Part shown: positions 25,238-33,982 of the stretch, in pieces
How the letters are laid out: every line of letters begins with the position of its first letter
Position numbering within the stretch: the stretch's first letter is position 1
Source: VXNE01 sp963665455
Lineage (GTDB): Bacteria > Pseudomonadota > Gammaproteobacteria > Pseudomonadales > Azotimanducaceae
DNA length: 64,000 nt
Reading direction: 5' to 3'
NCBI GenBank assembly: GCA_963665455.1
Contig: OY762279.1
Location: 620,001 to 684,000, forward strand
Notes under the pieces: generated by a model
Told to the model about the DNA's origin: nothing
Databases searched by the model: none
The model's input: only the letters and a program-made list of their open reading frames with translations
Translations under genes and position numbers: made by a program

Positions 25238-26146
25238 ATGGCACGATGGGACAGGGACGCCGCGCCCACGATACCGGACTGGTTCTGGCGGGCGGTGGAG
25301 GCCGAGCGGGACACGAACACCGTCGAGGTGGAGGAATGCGACGTCTTCTACCGGACCTGGGGCGAAGCCGGAAAGCCGGGAGTGCTGTTGATTCACGGCA
25401 TGAACGCGCATAGCGCCTGGTGGGACTTCATCGCCCCCCAACTCCTGGACGAGTACCGGGTTGCGGCCATGGACCTGACGGGCATGGGCGACTCGGACTA
25501 TCGCTACGCCTACGACGCGGCGACGTACGGCGCCGAGATCGTCGGCGTCTGCGACGCCGCGGGCTTCGACGACAACGTGGTGGTGGTCGGCCATAGCTTC
25601 GGCGGGATGATGGCGGCGAAGGCGGCGAATCGGTTTCCGGACCGTTTCGGCGCCCTCGTGCTGGTGGATTCGGGCATCCGCCATCCGGACGAGCCCCTCA
25701 AGGATCCGGGGGTGCTGATGGGCGGCGGCCGTGCCAAGGCCTACCCGGACCGGCGCTCCGCCGAGGGCCGCTTCCGGCTCTACCCGCCCCAGCCGTGCGA
25801 GAACCGCTACATCGTGGAGTACATCGCCAAGCAATCGTTGATGCGGGTGGATGGCGGCTGGGCCTGGAAGTTCGACGAGGAACTGCCGCTGACGCTGAAG
25901 GACGGCGAGCGGCAGCCGGAGGACTACGACGCCCTACCCCTGCCCGTGGGCATCATCTACGGGAAGGAGAGCGAGTCCTTCAGCGCCCGCACGCTGGAAT
26001 ACATGCTCGAACTGCTCGGCCCGGACGTGCCGGTGGCGGGTCTAGAGAACGCGCAACACCACGTCTTTCTCGATCAGCCGCTGGCATTCGTTGAAGCGTT
26101 GCGGGACATGCTGACGACGCTGCGGGGGCGCATCGCGGCGTCTTGA
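25238..26146 (+). CDS. Alpha/beta hydrolase
   Basis: 302 aa from the ATG at 25238, which has GGGGGG upstream; an in-frame ATG at 25208 lacks one. The oxyanion-hole motif is LLIHGMNAHSAWW, the nucleophile elbow VVGHSFGGMMA, the acid probably in the VGIIYGKES region, and the catalytic histidine in ENAQHHVFLDQP. Substrate unknown; the C-terminal pattern DQPLAFVEALRDML is common among general esterases and epoxide-hydrolase-like enzymes. It is cytosolic. It converges on the YrbL-like gene with a 15-nt gap. Confidence 0.88.
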   Translation: MARWDRDAAPTIPDWFWRAVEAERDTNTVEVEECDVFYRTWGEAGKPGVLLIHGMNAHSAWWDFIAPQLLDEYRVAAMDLTGMGDSDYRYAYDAATYGAEIVGVCDAAGFDDNVVVVGHSFGGMMAAKAANRFPDRFGALVLVDSGIRHPDEPLKDPGVLMGGGRAKAYPDRRSAEGRFRLYPPQPCENRYIVEYIAKQSLMRVDGGWAWKFDEELPLTLKDGERQPEDYDALPLPVGIIYGKESESFSARTLEYMLELLGPDVPVAGLENAQHHVFLDQPLAFVEALRDMLTTLRGRIAAS

Positions 26147-26161
26147 CGCAAGGGTCGCTGC

Positions 26162-26851
26162 TCAGTGCGTCGGGGGAGTGCGCAGGAAGCCGTGCTCGCC
26201 GGGGTCGCCGCCGGCCTCCCGCGTGCGCAACAGCCGTTCGATCCGCCCCTGTAGCCGATCCACCTTGCGGGCCGCCTTGCGCCGCGCCAAGCCCTGGGAC
26301 CAGCGGGAGAACGGCAACAGGTCCGCGTTGCCGAGTCCGTCGATGACGACGAGGCGGAGGGCACCGCCCGGAAGCCGGCGGACCACGATGTTGTGGAGGA
26401 GCAGCTCCCGGGAGGGCACGCGCTCGCGGAGCCAGTAGGCGATGAACTCCGCGAGGGCGGCTTCCAAGGCGGTGTCGAGCCCCCGCTCCCAGACGTACTG
26501 TTTGAGGGGCGTGGCGATCGCGCCGTCGCCGTGCCGGATCAGATCGACGCTTACCCCCCGTCCTAGGTCGGTTTCCACCCAGCCGAGGAAACGCGGCACG
26601 AACGCCCGTAGCGAGTCTCCCACGCGCTCGTGCAGGTCCGTCAGCGTGCGTGCCTCCACGCGGTTGTCGTCGAAGCTCGCGGCCGGCTTCAGACGCCCCT
26701 TCAAGCCCTTGCGCCGCCGCTTGGCGGCCAGGTTCACGTCCGGCCGGGGCACCTTGATGCAGACGTCGGGCCGCTCGGGATGCACGTAGCATAGGCGGTT
26801 GCCGCCCCGGGCGAACGGGGTCTCGGGGGTGAGCCGGATCAGGTCAGCCAT
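26162..26851 (-). CDS. yrbL: YrbL-family protein (PhoP regulatory network)
   Basis: 229 aa. The N-terminus LTPETPFARGGNRLCYVHPERPDVCIKVPRP is the YrbL/kinase-like P-loop pattern, with the lysine in CIKV. Further conserved parts are RELLLHNIVVRR and LVVIDGLGNAD, which match the catalytic and metal-binding loops of a protein-kinase-like fold. In enterobacteria yrbL belongs to the PhoP regulon, and a PhoP-like operon lies 5 kb away, though no PhoP-type box was seen upstream of this gene. The ATG lies 12 nt inside the preceding glycosyltransferase gene, indicating coupling. Confidence 0.83.
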   Translation of the reverse strand: MADLIRLTPETPFARGGNRLCYVHPERPDVCIKVPRPDVNLAAKRRRKGLKGRLKPAASFDDNRVEARTLTDLHERVGDSLRAFVPRFLGWVETDLGRGVSVDLIRHGDGAIATPLKQYVWERGLDTALEAALAEFIAYWLRERVPSRELLLHNIVVRRLPGGALRLVVIDGLGNADLLPFSRWSQGLARRKAARKVDRLQGRIERLLRTREAGGDPGEHGFLRTPPTH

Positions 26852-27855
26852 GCGTAGGGGTGGCTGAACGGCTGCTCCATCGCGGCCTCGACGATGTAGC
26901 GCGCGTACAAGGTCGCGTTCAGCGATTCGTGAAAGAAGCGCCGCGTGTTGGCGGCCCAGGCGCGGCGCTTGGCGTCGTCTTCGCGGAAGTCCACGACGGC
27001 CGCGAGGAGCTCCTCCCGCGTCCGCCAGTAGACCAGCGTCTCTGGTGGAAACAGCGTGTCGAAGCCGTTGTCGGCATGGGTGAGCACCAGCAGCCCGTTG
27101 CCGCCCATCTGCGCCATGCGGGCGGAGGAGTACCAGTGGTGGCCTTCCTGGCGGTTCAGGTTCAGCCCCATCTTCGACGCGGCGAGCGCGCGGTCGTAGT
27201 CGAGGCCCCACACGCCCGGATTGCCGAAGCTGCCATGAATGCGGAAGACGAGATCCGCCGGCAGGGCGTCCCGCAGCCAGCCGACCAGGGCGAGCCGGTC
27301 CGTGTGCGCGTTGCTCTTGCCGCAGAAGACGAGGTCCACGGGCAGGTCTGCGGCGGCGGACGCATCGAAGCGTTCGATGGTCGGATCCACCGGGTTCGGC
27401 ATGTGGTGGAGGCGGATGCGCGTTCCCCCGAAGAATCGTTCGAGTTCGCGGACCCCGGTGGAGACGAAGACCGCGTCCACCACCTCGGCGCGGTGGCCGA
27501 TGCGCGCCGCGTTCTCCGGCACGAACAGGGGATCGTTGTTGCAGTGGACGATGACGACGCCCGGGTGTCGGCGGCGCAGTTCGGCCAGCGTCTGGTTCGT
27601 GATCACGTTGCAGTGCCCGGCGATCACGAGGTCCGGCTCGACCGCTTCCGCCATCTCCAGCAAGCGCCGGTTCGCGCGGCGGCGGCCCACGGGACGGAGT
27701 CCGAAGGGCGCCTCGAAGGCCGCCACGTCGCGGTCGCTGAAGCCGTGGACGCCGTGCCCCGCCTTGACGAGGCCGAGCTCGAGCTTCCGCGCCCAACTCA
27801 CCCGCGTGGCCCCGTACTTGCGGAGCTGCTGGTGCGCGATGTGCAGGATGCGCAT
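26839..27855 (-). CDS. CgeB-like family 1 glycosyltransferase
   Basis: 338 aa GT-B-type protein. MRILHIAHQQLRKYG with VSWARKLELGLVKAGH forms the N-lobe. HMPNPVDPTIERFDA, DLVFCGKSNAHTDRLALVGWL and the C-terminal RMAQMGGNGLLVLTHADNGFDTLFPPETLVYW correspond to the spore-coat CgeB-like C-lobe. It probably transfers a sugar to lipopolysaccharide or another surface polymer; YrbL-family genes often neighbour such enzymes. It overlaps the yrbL start by 13 nt. The start ATG is at 27855, 39 nt from the divergent dehydrogenase start. Confidence 0.83.
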   Translation of the reverse strand: MRILHIAHQQLRKYGATRVSWARKLELGLVKAGHGVHGFSDRDVAAFEAPFGLRPVGRRRANRRLLEMAEAVEPDLVIAGHCNVITNQTLAELRRRHPGVVIVHCNNDPLFVPENAARIGHRAEVVDAVFVSTGVRELERFFGGTRIRLHHMPNPVDPTIERFDASAAADLPVDLVFCGKSNAHTDRLALVGWLRDALPADLVFRIHGSFGNPGVWGLDYDRALAASKMGLNLNRQEGHHWYSSARMAQMGGNGLLVLTHADNGFDTLFPPETLVYWRTREELLAAVVDFREDDAKRRAWAANTRRFFHESLNATLYARYIVEAAMEQPFSHPYAWLT

Positions 27856-27894
27856 GGCCGTACAATACCTTGATCGTCGTGGGCGGGGCAGCAG

Positions 27895-28869
27895 ATGGCA
27901 GCGGGACCGAGAGTGGTGCTGACGCGGGCGTGGCCGGCGGAGGTGGAGTCCTATCTGGGGGAGCGTTACGACCTCGTATGCAACGAGGCGGACGCCCCCA
28001 TGGACGAAGCCGCCCTGAAGGACGCCCTGGCGACGGCGGATGCGCTATGCCCTACGGTCACGGACCGGATGCATGCCGGCATCTACGACGGCGTCGACGT
28101 GCGCGTGCGCATCCTCGGCAGCTATGGCGTCGGCTTCGACCACATCGACCTCGAGGCGGCGAAGGCGCAAGGCATCGCGGTCTCCAACACCCCGGAAGTG
28201 CTGACGGACTGCACCGCCGACATCGCGATGACCCTGCTCCTCACGGCGGCCCGGCGCACGGGGGAGGGGGAGCGCCACGTCCGGGCCAAGGCCTGGGTTG
28301 GGTGGCGGCCGACGCACATGATGGGCACCCGGGTGACGGGCAAGACCATCGGCCTCGTCGGCTTTGGACGCATCGGGCGCGCGGTGGCCCGGCGGGCGCA
28401 TCACGGCTTCGGCATGAACGTGCTCTACCACGATCCCTATCCGGTCTCCGAGGAGGCCGCGGCGGAGGTCAGCGCCACCGCCTGCGGAACGCTTGAGGAG
28501 TTGCTCGGCGCGTCGGACTTCGTGTCGCTGCACTGCCCCTCGACGCCGGAGACGCGGCACCTGATGAACGCCGAGCGCATCGCGTGCATGCAGCGTCACG
28601 CGATTCTCGTGAATACGTCTCGGGGGGACGTGGTCGACCAGCTTGCCCTCGCCCGAGCCCTCGGCGGCGGAACGCTCGCGGGCGCGGGGCTCGATGTTTA
28701 CGAGGGCGAACCGAACGTGCCGGACGAGTTGATCGCCCTTGAGAACGCGGTGCTGCTGCCGCATCTCGGCAGCGGTTCGCTGGAGACGCGCATCGCGATG
28801 GGGATGCGGGTCGCGGAGAATCTCGAGGCGTTCTTCTCGGGCACCGAGATGCCCGACCGACTGGCTTGA
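27895..28869 (+). CDS. D-isomer-specific 2-hydroxyacid dehydrogenase (glyoxylate/hydroxypyruvate reductase-like)
   Basis: 324 aa. The Rossmann NAD(P) motif is GLVGFGRIGRAVARRA (about residues 146-161). Catalytic residues are R in VNTSRGDVVD, E in VYEGEPNVP and H in LPHLGSGS. The substrate-loop pattern GVGFDHIDLEAAKAQGIAVSNTP is typical of D-glycerate dehydrogenase/glyoxylate reductase. It interconverts glyoxylate/glycolate or hydroxypyruvate/D-glycerate. It is followed 31 nt downstream by an exported methyltransferase-like gene; the pairing has no obvious metabolic logic. Confidence 0.92.
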   Translation: MAAGPRVVLTRAWPAEVESYLGERYDLVCNEADAPMDEAALKDALATADALCPTVTDRMHAGIYDGVDVRVRILGSYGVGFDHIDLEAAKAQGIAVSNTPEVLTDCTADIAMTLLLTAARRTGEGERHVRAKAWVGWRPTHMMGTRVTGKTIGLVGFGRIGRAVARRAHHGFGMNVLYHDPYPVSEEAAAEVSATACGTLEELLGASDFVSLHCPSTPETRHLMNAERIACMQRHAILVNTSRGDVVDQLALARALGGGTLAGAGLDVYEGEPNVPDELIALENAVLLPHLGSGSLETRIAMGMRVAENLEAFFSGTEMPDRLA

Positions 28870-28900
28870 AATCCTCGTACTGGCTGACACGGAGAAAACA

Positions 28901-29641
28901 ATGAAGAGAATCGCATGGCTCGCGACCGGCGTGCTCGCCGCGCTACAGGGAGCATGGGCTGCCGAGATCGACGCGAAGGTCGAAGCCGCGGTTGCCTCGG
29001 ACATCCGCACGGAGGACGAACGGGCGCGGGACGCGAACCGCAAACCGCTGGAAACCCTGCAGTTCTTCGGCCTCACCGGCGACATGGACGTGCTCGAACT
29101 CGTGCCCGGCGGCGGCTGGTACACGAAGATCCTCGCGCCGGTGCTGGCCGAGAATGGCAGTCTGGCGGTGGCCATGGGCGGCCGCTTCGTCGCGCCGGTG
29201 CTGGAACAGGGCGGCTGGGATGTCGAGGTGATCGAGACGGGCACGTTCTCCCCGATCGAGGGCAGCCCGCTCTTCAGCATGGACGGGCTCGACTTCGGCG
29301 AGGCGCGGTTCGACCTCGTGCTGACCTTCCGCAACCTGCACAACTTCGACGCGGAGACCCGGGACGCGATGAACGCCGCCGTCTCGCGCGCGCTCCGCCC
29401 GGGTGGCCGCTACGGCGTGGTGGACCACACCCGCCGCCACATGCAGTCGGACACCGACGAGAACTGGCGGAGGATGGATCCCGTGCTCGCCATCAAGGAG
29501 ATCCAGGCGGCCGGCTTCGAGTTCGTGGACTACTCGGACCTGCACTACCGGGCCGACGACGAGTTGCGCTACGAGGTGGGGCGGCGCACGGTCACGGGGA
29601 ACACGGATCGGTTCACGTTGCTGTTTCGGCGACCGGAGTAG
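28901..29641 (+). CDS. Exported SAM-methyltransferase-fold protein (COG4798-like)
   Basis: 246 aa. A Sec-type signal peptide starts the protein (KRIAWLATGVLAALQGAWA, cleavage after AWA). The mature part carries a methyltransferase Rossmann core: DMDVLELVPGGGWYTKILAPVL (motif I), FDLVLTFRNLHNF (motif IV) and ALRPGGRYGVVDHT (motif V-VI). This family of predicted methyltransferases is repeatedly seen with signal peptides, which is puzzling because SAM is cytosolic; a non-methylating periplasmic role is possible. The ATG at 28901 follows GGAGAAAACA, a strong ribosome-binding site. Confidence 0.85.
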   Translation: MKRIAWLATGVLAALQGAWAAEIDAKVEAAVASDIRTEDERARDANRKPLETLQFFGLTGDMDVLELVPGGGWYTKILAPVLAENGSLAVAMGGRFVAPVLEQGGWDVEVIETGTFSPIEGSPLFSMDGLDFGEARFDLVLTFRNLHNFDAETRDAMNAAVSRALRPGGRYGVVDHTRRHMQSDTDENWRRMDPVLAIKEIQAAGFEFVDYSDLHYRADDELRYEVGRRTVTGNTDRFTLLFRRPE

Positions 29642-29730
29642 CGCCCGGAAGCTGGGTCGCGGAGTCGAAGTCGCGTCGGAGGCGTGGCTTGTATGTGATC
29701 CATAAGGGGAACAATCGGGGTATTTTTGGA

Positions 29731-29736
29731 TATAAT
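29731..29736 (+). promoter_or_regulatory. -10 element and candidate operator of hipBA-type operon
   Basis: A perfect TATAAT lies 27 nt before the antitoxin start. It sits between imperfect inverted arms GGGGAACA (29706-29713) and TGTCCCC (29739-29745), a possible operator for the HTH protein. No good -35 is seen 16-18 nt upstream, consistent with a regulated promoter. The local sequence is notably AT-rich. Confidence 0.55.
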
Positions 29737-29762
29737 GCTGTCCCCAGTTATGGTCCGGAGCC

Positions 29763-30044
29763 ATGACTTCACAGCTATTCCTCCTCACGGCCACCGATGT
29801 TCAGGAACGCCTGGCGCAAGCCGTGCGCGCGCGGCGCCGGGAGCGCAAGCTCTCGCGCAGGGTGCTCGCCGAGCGCAGCACGGTACCGGCGGCGACCATC
29901 AAGCGCTTCGAGACCACTGGGCAGATATCGCTGCGTCAGTTCCTGCTCCTGTGGCAATGCCTTGATGATTTGCGCCGGGTCGCCGGGTTGGGCGACGCGC
30001 CCGAGGTGCCGCCGCGCACGATCGAGGAAGTGCTACGCGAATGA
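29763..30044 (+). CDS. XRE-family HTH regulator, HipB-like antitoxin
   Basis: 93 aa. The helix-turn-helix reads RRERKLSRRVLAERSTVPAATIKRFETTG, followed by ISLRQFLLLWQCL, a pattern seen in HipB-type and related Xre antitoxins. The ATG overlaps nothing upstream; its stop overlaps the hipA start by 4 nt. It probably represses its own promoter with the HipA protein and neutralises it. It is short and without a C-terminal beta extension. Confidence 0.85.
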   Translation: MTSQLFLLTATDVQERLAQAVRARRRERKLSRRVLAERSTVPAATIKRFETTGQISLRQFLLLWQCLDDLRRVAGLGDAPEVPPRTIEEVLRE

Positions 30045-31354
30045 CCACCACGCCGGTGCGTCGACTCGAGGTCCATCGCCGATTGAGCGGCGGGGATCGG
30101 GTTCGTGCCGGTGTCCTAGCGTCGACCCGGGAGGGAGCGACGTACTTCGAGTACGACGCGGAATACCGTCGGCAATACCCGAGCCTCTCGCCCTTCTCCC
30201 TCCCGGCGGACGGGACGCTGCATCGTGCCCCGGCGACGCCCCATGGCGGCTTGCACGGGGTGTTCGCGGATTCCCTTCCCGACGGGTGGGGCATGCTGTT
30301 GATGGATCGTGCGTTCCGACGCCGCGGTGTGCTTCGACCTCGGCTGACGCCGCTGGACAGGCTTGCCTTTGTGGGCGACCGGGGCATGGGGGCGCTGGAG
30401 TACACGCCCGCGCTCGACCATGCCGACGTGGACGAGGCGGAGGTGGACATCGGCATCCTCGGCGACATCGCACGGACGATCTTCGAGGCGCGTGCGGGGG
30501 AGGACGTCGCCGTGCCGCCGGCGTTGGAGCATGTCGGCAGTTCAGCGGGTGCGCGGCCGAAGGCACTGCTTTATCTGCCCGAGGACGGCGAGCTCGCTGC
30601 CGCCAGCGTGCTGCCCCGTCCGGGCTGGACGCCGATGCTCGTGAAGTTCACCTCGGCGTCGTTGCCGCTCGGACACGAAGAGAGCCTCTGCGAAGCCGCA
30701 TACCTGCGCATGGCCCGGGATGCCGGCATCGACACGCCGACGTGGCGGCTGATCGAGGCCCCGCATTCCTCGCCAGCCATTGCGTCGCTGGCACTCGTGC
30801 GGTTCGATTGTGCGCCTGCGGGAGGGCGCCATCACATGCACACGCTCTGCGGATTGCTTGATGCCGATTTCCGCGCACCCTCGATGGACTATGAGGACGT
30901 GATCAAGGCGAGCCAGGTGCTTTGTGCCAGCCCCGCCGTTGGCCAGGAGCAGTTCACGCGCGCGGTGTTCAACCTGTTCGCGCTGAACCAGGACGATCAC
31001 ACGCGCAACTGGGCGTTCCTGCAGGACGATACCGGGCGGTGGCGACCGTCCCCGGCGTTCGACCTGACCTTCAGCCCCGCTCCGCACGGCGAGCATGCCA
31101 CGGCCTTCGCGGGCCACGGTGCCGGACCGCCGTTGCGGGCGGTGCAGGGGCTTGCACGACAGGCGAACTTCGGGACTTGGAACGCGGCGCGCCGATGCAT
31201 CGAGCGCGTCGTGCATGCGGTCGGCAGGTGGCGCGAGCACGCGACCGATGTAGGCGTTGGTGTGCGCACGCGAACCTTGGTCGCGAAGGAGCTCGAGCGG
31301 GCGTATCGCGAGAACCGGGGGCTGCTTACGGAGGGTTCTCGGCGGGACGGATGA
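30041..31354 (+). CDS. hipA: HipA-family serine/threonine kinase toxin
   Basis: 437 aa, the normal HipA length. The N-terminal HipA-N1 domain contains SPFSLPADG (ending about residue 60) and HGVFADSLPDGWGMLLMD. The kinase core contains MLVKFTSASLPLGHEE (ATP-binding lysine) and the catalytic loop NLFALNQDDHTRNW (D-H-x-x-N), with FDLTFSPAP as the metal-binding DFG equivalent. E. coli HipA phosphorylates GltX and induces persistence; the target here is unknown. The gene is coupled to the HTH gene by a 4-nt overlap (ATGA). Both parts look intact. Confidence 0.9.
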   Translation: MTTTPVRRLEVHRRLSGGDRVRAGVLASTREGATYFEYDAEYRRQYPSLSPFSLPADGTLHRAPATPHGGLHGVFADSLPDGWGMLLMDRAFRRRGVLRPRLTPLDRLAFVGDRGMGALEYTPALDHADVDEAEVDIGILGDIARTIFEARAGEDVAVPPALEHVGSSAGARPKALLYLPEDGELAAASVLPRPGWTPMLVKFTSASLPLGHEESLCEAAYLRMARDAGIDTPTWRLIEAPHSSPAIASLALVRFDCAPAGGRHHMHTLCGLLDADFRAPSMDYEDVIKASQVLCASPAVGQEQFTRAVFNLFALNQDDHTRNWAFLQDDTGRWRPSPAFDLTFSPAPHGEHATAFAGHGAGPPLRAVQGLARQANFGTWNAARRCIERVVHAVGRWREHATDVGVGVRTRTLVAKELERAYRENRGLLTEGSRRDG

Positions 31355-31355
31355 T

Positions 31356-32449
31356 TCAGCCCGCGCCGCAGACCCGGTCCGCGAATGCCTTGATGTCGTG
31401 AATCGTCGTCAGGTAGACCTCGGGCATGGCGCTTCGCATGACCATGTCCTGCGCGTGGCTCGTCCCGTTGATCGTCCGGCTCGAGGCGCTGACGCCGGCG
31501 GCCAGGAGCCTGCGGAAGTATGCGAGGCCCTCGTCGCGCAGGGGATCGAGTTCGTTCACGGAGATGACGTGTGGGGGGAGCCCGCTCAGTTCGTCCTCGG
31601 TCGCGTGCAGCGGCCAGGCGAGCGGGTCGGCGGCGTGCCCTCCGGCGGGGTCGTAGAGCCGCGATAGCGCAGCCATCAGGGCGCAACTCAGGCCGTATTC
31701 GTCGTTCTCGATCAAGGAAGGCAATTCGGGATCGCCTTCGGCGTAGGCGTTCGAAATGAACGGGCACTGTGCGTAGGCACCTGCGACGTCAGCCAGTCGT
31801 CCGTCCGCTTGGCCTTGAGCACCGTCGCGAGGGTGAGGTTGCCGCCGCCGGACTCTCCGGACACCACTACCCCGGAGAGGCCGAGCGCGTCGGCGTGGTC
31901 GGCCATCCAATACAGGCCGGCGGCGCAGTCGTTCAGCCCGGCGGGAAACGGGTGCGGGCCGAGCTTGCCGCCGGCGTTGCGAAACTCGACGCTGGCGACG
32001 ACCACGCCCGTTGCCGCCAGTTCGGCGCGCCAGCGTTCGTAGATCGGACCGGCCGCGCTCATCAATACCATGCCGCCACCGTGCAGGTGCAGGATGCCGG
32101 GCAAGGCGCCCTCGGCCTCGGCGGGACGCGCCATGTAAAGGACGACATCGTTGCCGTCGAGCCCCGGGATCGTGCGCGTCTCGGTGGACACGCCGTCCAC
32201 CGGTGAAAGGTCCTTCGTGAACACGTCGTTGACGGCCTCGTAGGCGGTCTCGGCCTCGTCGCAGAAGGCGCGTAGTTCCTCGATGGTGGAGTTCGCGTCG
32301 ACCGGGGGCGGCGGTGGTAGGTCCGCGAGGCCGTATGGCGCCATCGCGGCGATCATGCGCGGGTCCGCCCGCGGGTCGTCCCGGAGCGCCATGCCGGGGT
32401 TGCCCAAGCGTCCGGGGAGGGGCGGGGCGGTCGTGGAGGGACTGGGCAT
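31356..32449 (-). pseudogene. Frameshifted alpha/beta-hydrolase (HSL-type esterase)
   Basis: Two minus-strand frames together form one esterase of about 364 aa. The upstream part (from the ATG at 32449) has LHLHGGGMVLMSA-type oxyanion motif HGGGMV and nucleophile VVSGESGGGNL. The downstream part carries AQCPFISNAYAEGDPELPS, PHVISVNELDPLRDEG (catalytic Asp) and NGTSHAQDM (His). The join lies at about 31804-31805. Adding one G to the run in KAKR-D restores KAKRDGRLADVAGAYAQCP. The lesion is a single-base deletion or a sequencing error, so it may be an intact gene. It is convergent with hipA. Confidence 0.75.
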
Positions 32450-32490
32450 GGGCGGACTTCCGCAGGGGGTGATTCCGGCCCGATGTTCCC

Positions 32491-33948
32491 CTATTTGCCG
32501 CGCCCATGCACGAATCGTTCGAGGACGTTGGTGGTCACCGTGGCCACGTCGGATTCGCCGAGTCCGTATGCCCAGTCCGTGCAACCGGTGGTGAATACCT
32601 CGCCCCGGCCGCGCTCGAATGCGCCGAGTACCGCCCGCCCGTGTGCGAACCGCTGCCGGTTCTCCTCCGTGTCGCCGCCCCCGAGCCGTTGCGCGACCCA
32701 GTTCAACTCCCCGATGTAGCTTTCGTGAATCACCGGGGCTTCCTGGGTCTCCCAAAGGTGCGCCGGTGCGGTGGCTAGGACCTCGAAATCCCCGGGAGTG
32801 CCGTCGTTGCCGGTGGGATGGGGCAACCCGTCGCGCAGCGTGAGTTCGCAGCCGTCGCACTCGTAGGCCACGACGAGGCCCGGCGCGCCCAGGAGATCGC
32901 CGGAACGGAGCGGCAGCGAGTCGAAGGCCCAATGCTCCGGCCGCCAGACGGTGTACCCGCCCGATCCATCCGGGGCATTGGGCATGTGGGCGTAGCCGCC
33001 ACGGGTGAAGGAGACCCCGGTCATCTCGTTCTCGGGCCGTCCCACCAGCGGGTCGGACCACATAGTCGAGAGGCTCGGGGCGTGCTCGGGGTGGTACGCG
33101 GGATCGTCGCGGATCGCGTTCTTGTAGCCGACGATCCGGCCGTAGTCGTCCTCGTAGCGGATCTGCCAGAACGCGGTGTTGCCGGAGAAGAACGCGGCGT
33201 TGCCGCCCGCCTCGACGTAGCCCTCCACCGTGTCCCGCATGCCCTCGGACCAGTATTCGTCGTGGCCGACGGACACGTACGCGGGCCAACCGTCGAGCAG
33301 GGCGCGGTCGCGGTCTAGATCCTGGCTAGTCGCGTAGCCGAGCTTCCAGCCCCGGGCCTCGGCCCACCGGATGAAGAGATGCTCCCAGTTGGCGAAGCCC
33401 GCGGCGTTGCACCACTGGGAGTAGCCGAGCTTCCGATAGGCGGTGAGTTCCTCGGGAGACCAGAGCTTGTAGTGGGCCACGCGTTGCTGCTCGGGGTCGC
33501 TCTTCTCGAGGAAGCCCCGAGGCAACGGGCGCTGGGTGGAGGAGACGGGGCTGCCGGTGTAGAAGCTCGGGGCGCCCCAATCGTTGTACGCGCTCCAAGT
33601 GGATGTGGAGAGCACCAGCATCGCATCGGCCGGTTCCGTCGGGCGCGCGACGAAGAACGCCTCGGCTGTTCGTCCGTCGTCGTTCGTGAGGCGCACGAGG
33701 TACATGCCGCTGGGCCAGTCGAGGGCTACTGGAATCTCGATGGAGGGTTCCCAGCCGCAGCCGCGGCGACCGAGGTCGTCGGGCAGATGCTGAACGGCAC
33801 CTGGCAGGGGGTCGGACTCGAACACCGTGCGTTCCGTCGCGCCTTGGCGGATGACGGCGACACTGTAGCGGGGGGCGTCCGTACTACAGTGCAGGGCCAC
33901 GCGCTCGCCCGGAAGCACGCTCTGGGGCCAGCAGTAGCCGGCGATCAT
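32491..33948 (-). CDS. N,N-dimethylformamidase beta-subunit-like protein
   Basis: 485 aa. SQWCNAAGFANWEHLFIRWAE, GYATSQDLDRDRALLDGWPAY, VSVGHDEYWSEGMRD and GGNAAFFSGNTAFWQIR are signatures of the DMFase large-subunit-like domain, which has a Rossmann/amidohydrolase-related fold. The N-terminal 120 residues are beta-rich (VALDWPSGMYLVRL). Many uncharacterised proteins share this domain; action on dimethylformamide should not be assumed, and no small-subunit gene is adjacent. No signal peptide is visible. It is 41 nt upstream of the frameshifted esterase on the same strand. Confidence 0.8.
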   Translation of the reverse strand: MIAGYCWPQSVLPGERVALHCSTDAPRYSVAVIRQGATERTVFESDPLPGAVQHLPDDLGRRGCGWEPSIEIPVALDWPSGMYLVRLTNDDGRTAEAFFVARPTEPADAMLVLSTSTWSAYNDWGAPSFYTGSPVSSTQRPLPRGFLEKSDPEQQRVAHYKLWSPEELTAYRKLGYSQWCNAAGFANWEHLFIRWAEARGWKLGYATSQDLDRDRALLDGWPAYVSVGHDEYWSEGMRDTVEGYVEAGGNAAFFSGNTAFWQIRYEDDYGRIVGYKNAIRDDPAYHPEHAPSLSTMWSDPLVGRPENEMTGVSFTRGGYAHMPNAPDGSGGYTVWRPEHWAFDSLPLRSGDLLGAPGLVVAYECDGCELTLRDGLPHPTGNDGTPGDFEVLATAPAHLWETQEAPVIHESYIGELNWVAQRLGGGDTEENRQRFAHGRAVLGAFERGRGEVFTTGCTDWAYGLGESDVATVTTNVLERFVHGRGK

Positions 33949-33982
33949 GGGCGGACACCACGAGAGGGGGCCGACCCGAGCC

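Noticed and set aside
27155..27166. GTTCAGGTTCAG as a second PhoP box near yrbL
   Set aside because: Lies within the glycosyltransferase coding sequence, spacing 6 rather than 11 nt.
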